A DNA stretch of 64,000 nt. It comes from Lentzea terrae. GTDB taxonomy: Bacteria > Actinomycetota > Actinomycetes > Mycobacteriales > Pseudonocardiaceae. The DNA lies in NCBI RefSeq assembly GCF_003265345.1, contig NZ_QFWW01000007.1:208036-272035 (forward strand). The letters run 5' to 3'. The position numbers and the translations under genes were made by a program. Positions 53,904 to 63,874 of this stretch are shown here, in pieces (within the stretch, counting starts at the first letter, position 1; every line of letters begins with the position of its first letter). The notes under the pieces were generated by a model that was given only the letters and a program-made list of their open reading frames with translations, was not told where the DNA came from and did no database searches.

Positions 53904-56171
53904 GTGACGCTGCGACAGGAACGTTCATCCGTGTCCCGTCGGTTGGCGTACGTCGTGATCAGCGTGGTGTTCGCCAACTACCTCGGCAACGCCTTCCTCT
54001 ACGTCCTGCAGGCCGGCGCCACGCCCGCGCGGATCGTGGGCTCACTGGCCTGTCTGCTCTCGATCGGGTACCTGCAGCTGGGGGTGTTCTCCCGGCCGAG
54101 CGCCAACCTGCGGTCCCCCACGGCACACCTGGCGCTGGGTGCGATGGCGCTGCTGGTGTTCGTGCCGGTTCCGTTCTTCGGCTACGCGTGGGGAGGCATG
54201 GCCGGTTTCCTCGCGGGCAGCGCCCTGCTGGTGCTGCCCGGCCGCGTGCGGTGGTTCGTGTTCGGCGGGTTGGCGCTCACCAACGCCACGATCAATGCCG
54301 TGATCAGGGCCGGGGACCGAATTACGGTCGGCGTGCTGGCCTATGTCGCCGTGTCGTCGGTGGTGGCGGGCCTGGTCGTCTACGGCCTGTCCCGGCTGCC
54401 GTCGCTGGTGAAGGAACTGGAGACCGCCAGGTCGGAGCTCGCCGGCCTCGCCGTGTCGCATGAGCGGCTACGGTTCGCCCGTGACCTGCACGACCTGCTC
54501 GGCTTCAGCCTGTCCGCGATCACGCTGAAGGTCGAGCTGGCCCGCAAGATGATCGGTGCGCACACCGACCGCGCCCTGCGGGAACTGGCGGAGATCCTCG
54601 GTATCGCCCGCGAGGCGCTGACGGACGTTCGTGCGGTGGCGTCGAGCTATCGCGAGCTGTCGCTGACCGACGAGATCGAGTCGGCGCGGTCCGTGCTGAC
54701 CGCGGCGGGTGTTGCGACGACGATCGATGCGGACGACACCGAGCTCTCGCCCCGATCCCGGACCGTGCTCGCGACGATTCTGCGCGAAGGCGTGACGAAT
54801 CTGCTGCGGCACAGCCAGGCCACCCGGTGCTCGATCACCATCAGCGGCACGGACCACGATGTGTCGATCGACATCGTCAACGACGGCGCGCCCGCCGGGG
54901 GGAGCACCGGCCGGGGCAGCGGTCTCACCAACCTCGCCACCAGAACCACCGCCATAGGTGGCTCGCTGCTCGCGCAGACGTCCTCCGACGGCACCTATCG
55001 GCTGCATGCCGAAGTACCGGTCAATCCGGCACACGCGGAGCCGTCCGGCACCCCGCGTCCGGCCGGCCCGCCGATCGCGACGCGGTTTGCCCAGGTGCTG
55101 CTCACGGCGGTGGTGATCGGTTACGGCGTGATGGCGACGGTGGTGGTGTGGTTCCACACCCCCGCGGTCAGCGCGGCCGCGCTCGCGACCGTCGCGGCGA
55201 GCAGCGTGATGATGGTCGTGCTCGTGCTGGGCATCGTGCGCCGCCCGCATGTTTCGCCCGCCCTCGCCTACGCGGCACTGGCCGGGCTGGTGGTCTGCGT
55301 GTACGTGCCCCAGTTCGCTTTCAGCTACCCCTACCTCGGCGGTGTGCCTGGATTCCTCGCGGGCTCGGCGGCGCTGCTTCTGCCTCGCCGGCTCAACTGG
55401 GTGGCGTTCGTCGCGGTCGTCGCCGGGCAGGGCGTCATCGCCAACGCTCTCGGGGAAGACAACGTCAGTGTCGTGTGGTTCATCATGTCTGCGACAAACC
55501 ACGGCCTCGTGTTGTACGCGTTGATCCGGCTGCGGTGGATGGTGAACGAGCTGCACGAGGCGCGCGAGGAACTGGCGACGGCCGCGGTCACCCAGGAACG
55601 GCTGCGGTTCGCGCGCGACCTGCACGACCTGCTCGGCTACAGCCTTTCCGCCATCACGCTGAAGAGCGAACTCACGCACCGGCTGGCCACCATCGACCCC
55701 GAGCGGGCGCGGCAGGAGCTCACCGAGGTGCTGGAGATCTCCCGGCAGGCGCTGGCGGACGTGCGGTCGGTGGCGCTGAGCTACCGCGAGCTGTCGTTCG
55801 ACGAGGAGACCCAGTCCGCGCAGGCGTTGCTGTCCGCGGCCGACATCGACGTGACGGTTCGCATCGACGCGTGCGACCAGCTGCCGAAAGACGTGAAGGT
55901 GACGCTCGCGACCGTGCTGCGCGAGGGCGTCACGAACCTCTTACGGCACAGCAAGGCCGAGCACTGCGAGATCGTGCTGTCCAGCTCGCGGTATCTGGTC
56001 ACGATGGACATCATCAACGACGGCATCCCCGTCACCGAGCAGAAGTCGCGTGACGGCAGCGGAATCGGCAACCTCACCACCCGCGTCCGCGCGCTCGGTG
56101 GTGACCTGCAGGCCGGCCTGACGCCTGAGCACACGTTCCGGTTGCACGCGGAAATCCCGTTGAGCAACTGA
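53904..56171 (+). CDS. Tandem double sensor histidine kinase (two NarL-type kinases in one chain)
   Basis: The product is 755 aa from GTG 53904, preceded by GGGAG; an ATG at 53814 would add 30 unlikely residues. Two complete kinases follow each other: membrane block, HisKA_3 with RFARDLHDLLGFSLSA (His196), HATPase ending near residue 380; then membrane block, RFARDLHDLLGYSLSA (His574) and a second HATPase. The halves are clearly homologous, so this is an internal duplication. Leu680 uses TTA (55,941), the codon read by the bldA tRNA. The likely partner is the response regulator at 57.9 kb. Confidence 0.88.
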   Translation: MTLRQERSSVSRRLAYVVISVVFANYLGNAFLYVLQAGATPARIVGSLACLLSIGYLQLGVFSRPSANLRSPTAHLALGAMALLVFVPVPFFGYAWGGMAGFLAGSALLVLPGRVRWFVFGGLALTNATINAVIRAGDRITVGVLAYVAVSSVVAGLVVYGLSRLPSLVKELETARSELAGLAVSHERLRFARDLHDLLGFSLSAITLKVELARKMIGAHTDRALRELAEILGIAREALTDVRAVASSYRELSLTDEIESARSVLTAAGVATTIDADDTELSPRSRTVLATILREGVTNLLRHSQATRCSITISGTDHDVSIDIVNDGAPAGGSTGRGSGLTNLATRTTAIGGSLLAQTSSDGTYRLHAEVPVNPAHAEPSGTPRPAGPPIATRFAQVLLTAVVIGYGVMATVVVWFHTPAVSAAALATVAASSVMMVVLVLGIVRRPHVSPALAYAALAGLVVCVYVPQFAFSYPYLGGVPGFLAGSAALLLPRRLNWVAFVAVVAGQGVIANALGEDNVSVVWFIMSATNHGLVLYALIRLRWMVNELHEAREELATAAVTQERLRFARDLHDLLGYSLSAITLKSELTHRLATIDPERARQELTEVLEISRQALADVRSVALSYRELSFDEETQSAQALLSAADIDVTVRIDACDQLPKDVKVTLATVLREGVTNLLRHSKAEHCEIVLSSSRYLVTMDIINDGIPVTEQKSRDGSGIGNLTTRVRALGGDLQAGLTPEHTFRLHAEIPLSN

Positions 56172-56185
56172 TCGCTCAACGGGAT
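56154..56185. terminator. Hairpin overlapping the kinase stop codon
   Basis: ATCCCGTTGAGC (56154-56165) and GCTCAACGGGAT (56174-56185) pair over 12 bases. The TGA stop of the kinase lies in the loop. It separates the converging kinase and KASIII genes. Confidence 0.75.
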
Positions 56186-56190
56186 CTCGC

Positions 56191-57198
56191 TCAGACCATC
56201 TCGAGCACCGCGCAGCCCCAGCTGTAGCCGGCGCCCACGCCGAACATCACGATCCGCTGGCCCGACTCGGCCTTGCCGGTCTCGACGAGGTGGTCGAGGC
56301 TCGCGAACTGGTCGCCGGCGCCGAGGTGACCGACCGTGCGGCTCCACTCCCACGTGGTGCGCTCCGGGTCGATGTCGTACGGGCGCAGGTAGTTCACGTC
56401 CAGGCGGCGCCTGCCGAAGTGCGGCAGGATCACCCAGTCGGCGTCACCGATCTTCATGTCGGCGTCCGAGAGCGCTTCCTCCACGCACCGCGCCTGGCCC
56501 GCGTTGGCCTTGTTGATGCCGTACGAGAGCCCGAACTCGCGGCTGAACGTGTGCTTGGCCTCCTCGAAGTCCACCGGGATGCGGTGCGAGAACGGCGCGA
56601 GACCGAACGGCACGTCGCCGCGGTGGAGCGGTTCCAAGTCCGAATCCGCATTGATTGCCAACGAAAGCAGCCGCGCGTACCCGCCGCGCTGGGTCAGCAC
56701 GACCGCCGACGCGCCGTCGCCGTAGGGCGTTCCCGGGTCCGTGCGCCACCGGTCGATCCCCGGCAGGCAGAAGCGGTCCGAGGTGGTCAGCAGAGCGTCC
56801 TTGCCCGGCCTGGAGGCCAAATAGGCCACCGCGAGGTCCAAAGCGGCCATACCGCCGTTCGACATCTGCCGGATCTCCAGTGCCAGACAGTTGTTCCGGA
56901 CGGTCTCCCGCTGGATGTACGAGCCGACCGGCCACAGGTCCTGACCCTGGTGGTAGGTGGTGGCGTGCAGGATCAGGTCGACGTCGTCCGGCCCGGATCT
57001 CCCGCGTTCCAACGCGATCCGTGCCGCGGCGACCGCCATCTCGGCCGCCGACTCGTGCGGCGACACGGCGACCGACTCCACGTCCGTTCGTGCGACGAGC
57101 TTCGGCTCGCACTCCCCCGAGGCGATCGCGTCCGCGACCGTCAGCGTCTCTGGCAGGCGCACACCGGTGCCACTGACGAAAACATCCTTCACTCGCAC
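56191..57198 (-). CDS. KASIII-like acyltransferase with Ser in place of the catalytic Cys
   Basis: The product is 335 aa from GTG 57198, ten bases after GGAGG. The thiolase fold matches 3-oxoacyl-ACP synthase III, but the nucleophile position reads LEIRQMSNGGMAAL, so Ser113 replaces Cys. His is present in ILPHFGRRRLD, and the Asn position reads GHLGAGDQFASL, with Asp. Ser-type DpsC primes anthracycline synthases, and Asp-type members (CerJ, ChlB3) act as acyltransferases. A starter-loading role with the discrete AT is the best guess. Confidence 0.85.
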   Translation of the reverse strand: MRVKDVFVSGTGVRLPETLTVADAIASGECEPKLVARTDVESVAVSPHESAAEMAVAAARIALERGRSGPDDVDLILHATTYHQGQDLWPVGSYIQRETVRNNCLALEIRQMSNGGMAALDLAVAYLASRPGKDALLTTSDRFCLPGIDRWRTDPGTPYGDGASAVVLTQRGGYARLLSLAINADSDLEPLHRGDVPFGLAPFSHRIPVDFEEAKHTFSREFGLSYGINKANAGQARCVEEALSDADMKIGDADWVILPHFGRRRLDVNYLRPYDIDPERTTWEWSRTVGHLGAGDQFASLDHLVETGKAESGQRIVMFGVGAGYSWGCAVLEMV

Positions 57199-57203
57199 TG
57201 CGG

Positions 57204-57791
57204 TCAGACCTCCTTCAGCGCGCGGGCGATGCGCACCACGCGTTCCGCCTGCACCTGGGCCGCCTGCAACGCGATGTCGCCGACCGGCAGGTTGTCCGCG
57301 CCCAGGACGTGAGAGGTGCCGTAGGGGTTGAGATCTCCTCCCGGCGGCACGATGATCCCGCCGAAGTGGCAGACCATGTTGTAGATCGACACGAGCGTGG
57401 TCTCCATGCCGCCGTGCAGGCTGCCCCCGCTCGTGAAAGCGCTGTACACCTTGTCGGCCAGCAGGCCGCTGAACCACGCCGGCCCCAGCGTGTCGATGAA
57501 CTGCTTGAGCTGCGCGGACACGTTCCCGAACCGGGTCGGCGTGCCGAAGACGACGGCGTCGGCCCACAGCACGTCGTCGACGGACGCGATCGGCACGTCC
57601 TCGGTGTCCTTCAGGTGCGCTGCCCAGGCAGGACGCGACTGCACCACGGCCTCGGGCGCCAGTTCCGCCGCCCGCACCAGCCGCACCTCAGCGCCGCGTT
57701 TCTCGGCCGTCTCGCCGATCTCGGTCGCCAGCCGGTGAATCGTTCCCGTCGAGGAGTAGTACACGACCGTCACGTTGACGCTGCGTTCCAT
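57204..57791 (-). CDS. WrbA-type flavodoxin NAD(P)H:quinone oxidoreductase
   Basis: The product is 195 aa from ATG 57791, with GAAGGG upstream. The FMN phosphate loop is VVYYSSTGTIHRLATE, then VFGTPTRFGNVSAQLKQFID and FTSGGSLHGGMETTL, the WrbA signatures. It reduces quinones by two electrons, plausible for an aromatic polyketide. Its 3' end holds the ribosome binding site of the KASIII-like gene. Confidence 0.88.
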   Translation of the reverse strand: MERSVNVTVVYYSSTGTIHRLATEIGETAEKRGAEVRLVRAAELAPEAVVQSRPAWAAHLKDTEDVPIASVDDVLWADAVVFGTPTRFGNVSAQLKQFIDTLGPAWFSGLLADKVYSAFTSGGSLHGGMETTLVSIYNMVCHFGGIIVPPGGDLNPYGTSHVLGADNLPVGDIALQAAQVQAERVVRIARALKEV

Positions 57792-57899
57792 GGCGCATCC
57801 CTTCGCAAAGCAGCTCACTTCACCCTTGTGGTGTCGCCTCGATGTGGCGTGGAGCGCGACATGAACGTTGGGAGATAAGGTGGCGCGCGGAGGGGCGCG

Positions 57900-58505
57900 A
57901 TGATCAGGGTTCTGCTCGCGGAGGACATGCACATGGTGCGCGGTGCTCTCATCGCGCTGCTCAACCTCGAACCGGACATCGAGGTCGTGGCCGAGGTGAG
58001 CTCGGGCGACAAGATCGTGCCGACCGCGCGTCAGCACAAACCCGATGTCTGCGTGATCGACATCGACCTGCCGATCCTCGACGGGCTCACCGCCGCGTCG
58101 ACGATCCGCGAGACGATGCCGCAGGTCAGGACGTTGATGCTGACGTCGCTCGGCCGTCCGGGGACGTTGCGCAGGGCGTTGGCCGCGCGCGTGGACGGGT
58201 TCCTGCTGAAGGACGCGCCGCCGACGGAGCTGGCCGACGCGATCCGCCGGGTGAACGCCGGCGAGCGCGTGGTGGACAGCCAGCTCGCACTGGCGGCGTG
58301 GGACCGCGGCGAGTGCCCGCTGACCGACCGCGAGCTGGAGGTGCTGCGGCTGGCCGCGAACGGCGCCGACGCTCCTGACATCGCTGTCGCGCTGTCCCTT
58401 TCGGTCGGTACGGTCCGCAACTACATGACGACGATCATGACCAAGCTCAACGGGCGCAACCGGGTGGACGCCATCCGCATCGCCGAGGAAGCCGGCTGGC
58501 TCTAG
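57900..58505 (+). CDS. NarL/LuxR-type response regulator
   Basis: The 201-aa product has an N-terminal receiver with acidic pair in LLAEDMHMV, phospho-acceptor Asp in CVIDIDLPILDG and Lys in FLLKDAPP. The C-terminal GerE-type helix-turn-helix reads LTDRELEVLRLAANGADAPDIA. It pairs in type with the HisKA_3 double kinase 1.7 kb upstream, although two minus-strand genes lie between. Confidence 0.92.
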   Translation: MIRVLLAEDMHMVRGALIALLNLEPDIEVVAEVSSGDKIVPTARQHKPDVCVIDIDLPILDGLTAASTIRETMPQVRTLMLTSLGRPGTLRRALAARVDGFLLKDAPPTELADAIRRVNAGERVVDSQLALAAWDRGECPLTDRELEVLRLAANGADAPDIAVALSLSVGTVRNYMTTIMTKLNGRNRVDAIRIAEEAGWL

Positions 58506-58538
58506 CCCAGGGGTGTCTGGCACTGCGGATGGCATGTC

Positions 58539-59756
58539 TCACGCCGCCTGCTGCTGGCTGGTGCGCAGATCGAAGCCCGGCCGGGCGACGATCTCCGGGG
58601 TCAGCGAGCTGCCCGCTTCGAGGATCCTGCGTCCCATCAGGAAGTCGATCGGGCGGTTGTAGGCCTCGATGCCGATCAGCCGGTCGCCCCGGAAGCAGAA
58701 CACCGAGAACCTGCCCTCGGCCGGGTCGCCGACGGTGACCGTGCGGTCGTGGCCGTCGGTGAGACCTGCGATCTGCAGCTTCACGTCGTACTGGTCGCTC
58801 CAGAACCACGGCAGGGCGGTGTAGGGCTCCGCGCTGCCCAGGATGGCGCTCGCGACCGTCGTGCCCTGGTCCGTGGCGTTCTGCACCGACTCCAGCCGCG
58901 TCAGGCCGCCGGTGAGCGGGCTGGCGAACCGCGCGCAGTCGCCGACCGCGTGGATGCGCGGGTCGACCGTGCGCAGGTGGGCGTCGACGATGATGCCGTT
59001 GTCGACCGCGAGGCCCGCTCGTTGCGCGACCTCCGAGTTCGGGATGACGCCGATGCCCGCGACCACGAGGTCCGCGACGAGCACCGTGCCGTCCGTCAGT
59101 TCGACGAAGCCCTCCTTCACCGCGGCGATGCTCTTCCCGGCGAGGATCTCCACGCCTTCCGAGCGGTGGCGGGCGGCGAGGTGTTTCGCCGTTTCTGCTG
59201 AGAGAGCGCGTTGCATCACCTGCGGCTGGGTCTCGACGACGGTCACCTCGTGACGCAGTTTCCGGACCACGGCGGCGAATTCGAGTCCGATGAACCCGCC
59301 GCCGATGACAACGACGTCGAGCCCGACCTGCCCGTCGAGCTTCTGCTTGATGGCGTCCGCATCGGCGATTGTGCGCAAGTTCAGCACGTGCTCGGCGCCG
59401 GGGACGGGCAACGGCCGCGGCCGCGCTCCCGTCGCGAACACCAGATGGTCGTAGCTGACCGTCCTCGCGCACCCGAGCACGGCCACCCGTGCCTGCCGGT
59501 CGACTCCGATGACTCGTTCGTCGCGGACCAGCTTGATGCCGTGGTCGTCGTAGTACGAGTCCTGCCGCAGGACCAGCCCGGCGAGGTCGGTCTCCCCCGC
59601 CAGGTAGGCCTTGGTGAGCGGCGGCCGCTGGTACGGGGCGGCCCGCTCGTCACCGACGATGGTGATGGGGCCGCGGTGTCCCTGTTCACGCAGGGACACC
59701 GCGACCTGGCAGCCCGCCTGCCCGGCCCCGACGACGACTACCGACTCGCCGCGCAT
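58539..59756 (-). CDS. FAD-dependent ferredoxin reductase
   Basis: The 405-aa product is of the putidaredoxin/rhodocoxin-reductase type. The FAD site is VVVVGAGQAGCQVAVSL, the NAD(P)H site VVVIGGGFIGLEFAA, and the FAD ribityl motif IHAVGDCARF. It supplies electrons to the ferredoxin at 60.6 kb and hence to the P450. It lies one base after the ketoreductase gene. Confidence 0.9.
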   Translation of the reverse strand: MRGESVVVVGAGQAGCQVAVSLREQGHRGPITIVGDERAAPYQRPPLTKAYLAGETDLAGLVLRQDSYYDDHGIKLVRDERVIGVDRQARVAVLGCARTVSYDHLVFATGARPRPLPVPGAEHVLNLRTIADADAIKQKLDGQVGLDVVVIGGGFIGLEFAAVVRKLRHEVTVVETQPQVMQRALSAETAKHLAARHRSEGVEILAGKSIAAVKEGFVELTDGTVLVADLVVAGIGVIPNSEVAQRAGLAVDNGIIVDAHLRTVDPRIHAVGDCARFASPLTGGLTRLESVQNATDQGTTVASAILGSAEPYTALPWFWSDQYDVKLQIAGLTDGHDRTVTVGDPAEGRFSVFCFRGDRLIGIEAYNRPIDFLMGRRILEAGSSLTPEIVARPGFDLRTSQQQAA

Positions 59757-59757
59757 G

Positions 59758-60537
59758 TCAGTAGTTGCCCAGCCCGCCGCAGACGTTCAGCGCCTGCGCG
59801 GTGATCGAGGACGCGGTGTCCGTGGTCAGGTAAGTCACGAGACCGGCGACCTCTTCCGGCGTGCTGTACCGACCCAGCGGGATCTTGGCGTTGAACTTCT
59901 CGAGGACCTCTTCCTCGGTGACACCCCAGTGGTTCGCGTAGCCCTGCCGCACCCGGCCGGCCATGGGGGTCTCGACGTAGCCGGGGCACACCGCGTTGAC
60001 GGTGATGCCGGACTTCGCGAGCTCGATGCCGACGGCCTTGGTGAAGCCGACGACGCCGTGCTTGGACGCCGAGTAGGGCGCGGCGAACACGACGCCCTGC
60101 TTGCCGCCGGTGGAGGCGATGTTGATGATCCGGCCCCAGGTCTGCTTGACCATTTGTCCGGTTGAGAGAACCTCTTTGGTGAAGCGGAAGACGCCGTTGA
60201 GGTTGGTGTCGATGACGTCCAGCCAGAGGTTCTCGTCCAGCTCGGCGGTGATGCCGCCGCCACCCCGGCCGGCGTTGTTCACCAGGATCTCGATGGGACC
60301 GAAGACGTCGACGGCCTTCTGGACGGCGTTGCGAATGTCCTCAGTGGACGTCACGTCGGTGGCCGCGCCGTCGGCCTCGATGCCTTCTTCCTCGAGCTGC
60401 TTCACCGTGGTCTGCACGTTCTCGGCGTTGCGGGCCACGACGAACACCGCGTGACCCTCCCTGCCGAGGCTGCGCGCGACCTCGAGACCGATTCCACTGG
60501 TGGCGCCCGTGACCAGGGCGACCCGTCGCTTGCTCAT
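59758..60537 (-). CDS. Polyketide ketoreductase (ActIII-like SDR)
   Basis: The 259-aa product has TGATSGIGLEVARSL (NADPH site), NNAGRGGGGITAELDENLW and the catalytic YSASKHG with Ser upstream in NIASTGGKQG. GRGGGG and TPEEVAGLVTYL match aromatic polyketide C-9 ketoreductases. The didomain aromatase expects such a C-9-reduced chain. Confidence 0.92.
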   Translation of the reverse strand: MSKRRVALVTGATSGIGLEVARSLGREGHAVFVVARNAENVQTTVKQLEEEGIEADGAATDVTSTEDIRNAVQKAVDVFGPIEILVNNAGRGGGGITAELDENLWLDVIDTNLNGVFRFTKEVLSTGQMVKQTWGRIINIASTGGKQGVVFAAPYSASKHGVVGFTKAVGIELAKSGITVNAVCPGYVETPMAGRVRQGYANHWGVTEEEVLEKFNAKIPLGRYSTPEEVAGLVTYLTTDTASSITAQALNVCGGLGNY

Positions 60538-60551
60538 GCGTCTTCTCTCCC

Positions 60552-60875
60552 TCAGAGTTGCTTCTCTGGCATGTGCACGACGAGCCCGTCCTGCTCCTCG
60601 GTCACGGGAAGCTGGCAGCTCAGCCGGCTGTTCTCCCTGCGCTCACAGGCCGTGAAGTACAGGAGCTCGTCCTCGACCTGGTGCATCTGCGACAGCGGCT
60701 TGGTGTTCTCCGGATCGACGTACACGTGGCACGTGCCGCAGGAGGCGCCGCCGCCGCACTGGGCGACGATTCCCTTGATGCCGTTGAGAACCGCGCCGCG
60801 CATCACGGTGTCGTCCTGGGCAACGTCGACAACGGTCTCGATGCCGTCGTGCGAAACGTAAGTGATCTTTGGCAT
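60552..60875 (-). CDS. 2Fe-2S ferredoxin (adrenodoxin type)
   Basis: The 107-aa product has cluster ligands Cys40, Cys46, Cys49 and Cys87 (CGGGASCGTC and LSCQLP). The adrenodoxin-type loop HVYVDPENTKPLS follows. It is the first gene of a Fdx, KR, ferredoxin-reductase operon, giving the P450 at 62.6 kb a dedicated electron chain. Confidence 0.92.
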   Translation of the reverse strand: MPKITYVSHDGIETVVDVAQDDTVMRGAVLNGIKGIVAQCGGGASCGTCHVYVDPENTKPLSQMHQVEDELLYFTACERRENSRLSCQLPVTEEQDGLVVHMPEKQL

Positions 60876-60962
60876 GGCAGTTCTCCCACGGATCTGCGGC
60901 TCGCCGGACGTTGTTCACCTTGCTTTGCACCGCTTTGCGGGTGGTGGAGACCACCTTGAGCG

Positions 60963-61081
60963 CTGTGGCGTGTCCACCAACCCTCGTCGGCCTGTTTCGT
61001 GTCCAGGCGGGCGCATCGCGGTGCCGTGAGGTGCCCGTCTGGGCGCGAAACAGACCGATGAGGATTGTGGGCACGTCACAG
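60963..61081. promoter_or_regulatory. About 50-base imperfect inverted repeat in a divergent promoter region
   Basis: Arms 60963-61012 and 61033-61081 match over about 50 bases with one gap and mainly transition differences. The best-conserved part is CTGTTTCG opposite CGAAACAG. It lies between the divergent ferredoxin and hydrolase genes, one arm facing each, so it looks like a duplicated operator-promoter in mirror orientation. Confidence 0.65.
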
Positions 61082-61152
61082 GTTCCGCTGGCATTCGAGG
61101 GCGTCTTGGGACGCTGCGGTGTCGGCGCACATCCACACGCGGAGGTTCCACC

Positions 61153-62571
61153 GTGCCCCTCAAGGAGTTCTACGACCAGCAGGTGAACTGGTCACCGCCG
61201 TTCGAGGACGGCCTTGAACGCGCGACGGTCGTCGTGCCACGCGACTATTCCGACCCGGACGGACCGAAGCTCACGATCGCGCTGGCCCGGTTGCGCGCGA
61301 CCGATCCCGGCAAGCGCCGCGGCGTGCTGCTGGCGGTCAACGGCGGGCCCGGTGGCGACGGCGGCGACGGCCTCGGGTTGATCAAGCACTTCGGCAGGCG
61401 ATTGCGGACCACCTACGACCTCATCGGGTTCGACCCGCGCGGGTTCGGCGAGTCGACCAAGCTCTACAGCGAGGTCACGATTCCCAAGGCGCCGTTCGAC
61501 TCCCGGCCGCCGGATGAGTTGTTCGAGCAGCTGGCCGAGGACATGCGGGTGCGCGAGCTCGCGTGCCAGAAGGCCGGCGGCGACCTGAGGCCGCACATCA
61601 CGACCCGCAACACCGCCCGTGACATGGACGTCATCCGGGTCGTGCTGGGCGAGGAGAAGATCTCGTTCGTCGGATACGCCTACGGGACTTACGTCGGTGC
61701 GGTGTACGGGACGATGTTCCCCGAGCACCTGGACCGCACTGTGCTCGACTCGTGCATCAATCCACAGTGGACGTGGCGCGAGCAGTTCGTCACACAGGCG
61801 GAGGCGGTCTACCGCAACGTCATGCACTGGGCCAACTGGACCGCGGACCGCGACGGGCACTTCCACCTCGGACGGGACGCGGACGCGGTCATCGCCGAGA
61901 TCGAGGCGGTCGTCGAGAAGCTCGAAGAGGGCGACCAGATCCACCTCCGCACGTTGCTGGACGGCGCGGTCGGCACGCGGTCCACGGACCGGGCGCAGTG
62001 GGACTCGCTGGGCTACCTCATCGGCGACCTCAGGACCGCGCTGCAGGACGACAACTTCGACAAGGCGCGGACGTTGATCGTCGGCCAGAACACGTGGCGG
62101 CCGCACGACCAGGAGGGCGACCTGCGGATCGGCGTGCTGGAGGCCATCACGCTGGAGACGTACTGGCCGCAGGACCTGGAGGTCTACTACAACGACGTCC
62201 GCAAGCACCGCGCCCAGCACCCGTACGGCTACGGCGTGCTGCGCGCCCAGCCGTGGGTCGGCGCGTTCCGGACGTTCGAAAGCCTCGAGCCGCCGACGAA
62301 GCTGGAGCAGCCCGGCTACCCCAAGGGGCTCGTGGTGCAGGCGGACGGCGACCCGATGGACCGCTACGAGGGCGGTGTGGTGCTGGCCGAGCTGCTGGAC
62401 CACCCGTTGGTCGTCATCGAGGACTCCGGTGACCACGAGGTGTATGCCTTGGCGGGCAACGAGGTTCTCGACGCGCTCGTCGACGACTACCTGGTCGACG
62501 GCGTGCTGCCGGCCGAGGCCCGCGTCACCGTCCCCGGCCACGTCAAACGCCCGGACATCCCGCAGGACTGA
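61153..62571 (+). CDS. Alpha/beta-hydrolase (tripeptidyl aminopeptidase-like) lacking the nucleophile Ser
   Basis: The product is 472 aa from GTG 61153, after GGAGG. It follows the SlpD/TAP family: oxyanion region AVNGGPGGDGGDG, IGFDPRGFGES, and C-terminal ADGDPMDRYEGG with DSGDHEVYALAG holding Asp and His. The nucleophile elbow reads VGYAYGTYVG; codon GCC at 61,678 gives Ala176 where Ser is expected. It probably cannot hydrolyse by the usual route and may be a cyclase, binding protein or chaperone of the pathway. Confidence 0.8.
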   Translation: MPLKEFYDQQVNWSPPFEDGLERATVVVPRDYSDPDGPKLTIALARLRATDPGKRRGVLLAVNGGPGGDGGDGLGLIKHFGRRLRTTYDLIGFDPRGFGESTKLYSEVTIPKAPFDSRPPDELFEQLAEDMRVRELACQKAGGDLRPHITTRNTARDMDVIRVVLGEEKISFVGYAYGTYVGAVYGTMFPEHLDRTVLDSCINPQWTWREQFVTQAEAVYRNVMHWANWTADRDGHFHLGRDADAVIAEIEAVVEKLEEGDQIHLRTLLDGAVGTRSTDRAQWDSLGYLIGDLRTALQDDNFDKARTLIVGQNTWRPHDQEGDLRIGVLEAITLETYWPQDLEVYYNDVRKHRAQHPYGYGVLRAQPWVGAFRTFESLEPPTKLEQPGYPKGLVVQADGDPMDRYEGGVVLAELLDHPLVVIEDSGDHEVYALAGNEVLDALVDDYLVDGVLPAEARVTVPGHVKRPDIPQD

Positions 62572-62578
62572 AACGCCG

Positions 62579-62612
62579 AAAGGGCCCCGCTCGCCTGCGA
62601 GCGGGGCCCTTT
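62579..62612. terminator. Perfect bidirectional terminator
   Basis: AAAGGGCCCCGCTCGC (62579-62594) and GCGAGCGGGGCCCTTT (62597-62612) pair over 16 bases, between the converging hydrolase and P450 genes. Confidence 0.92.
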
Positions 62613-62622
62613 CTCGTGGGGC

Positions 62623-63843
<1,221 letters not shown>

Positions 63844-63874
63844 CTGGTTCTTCCTCCTAATCGCAACGGTTGGC

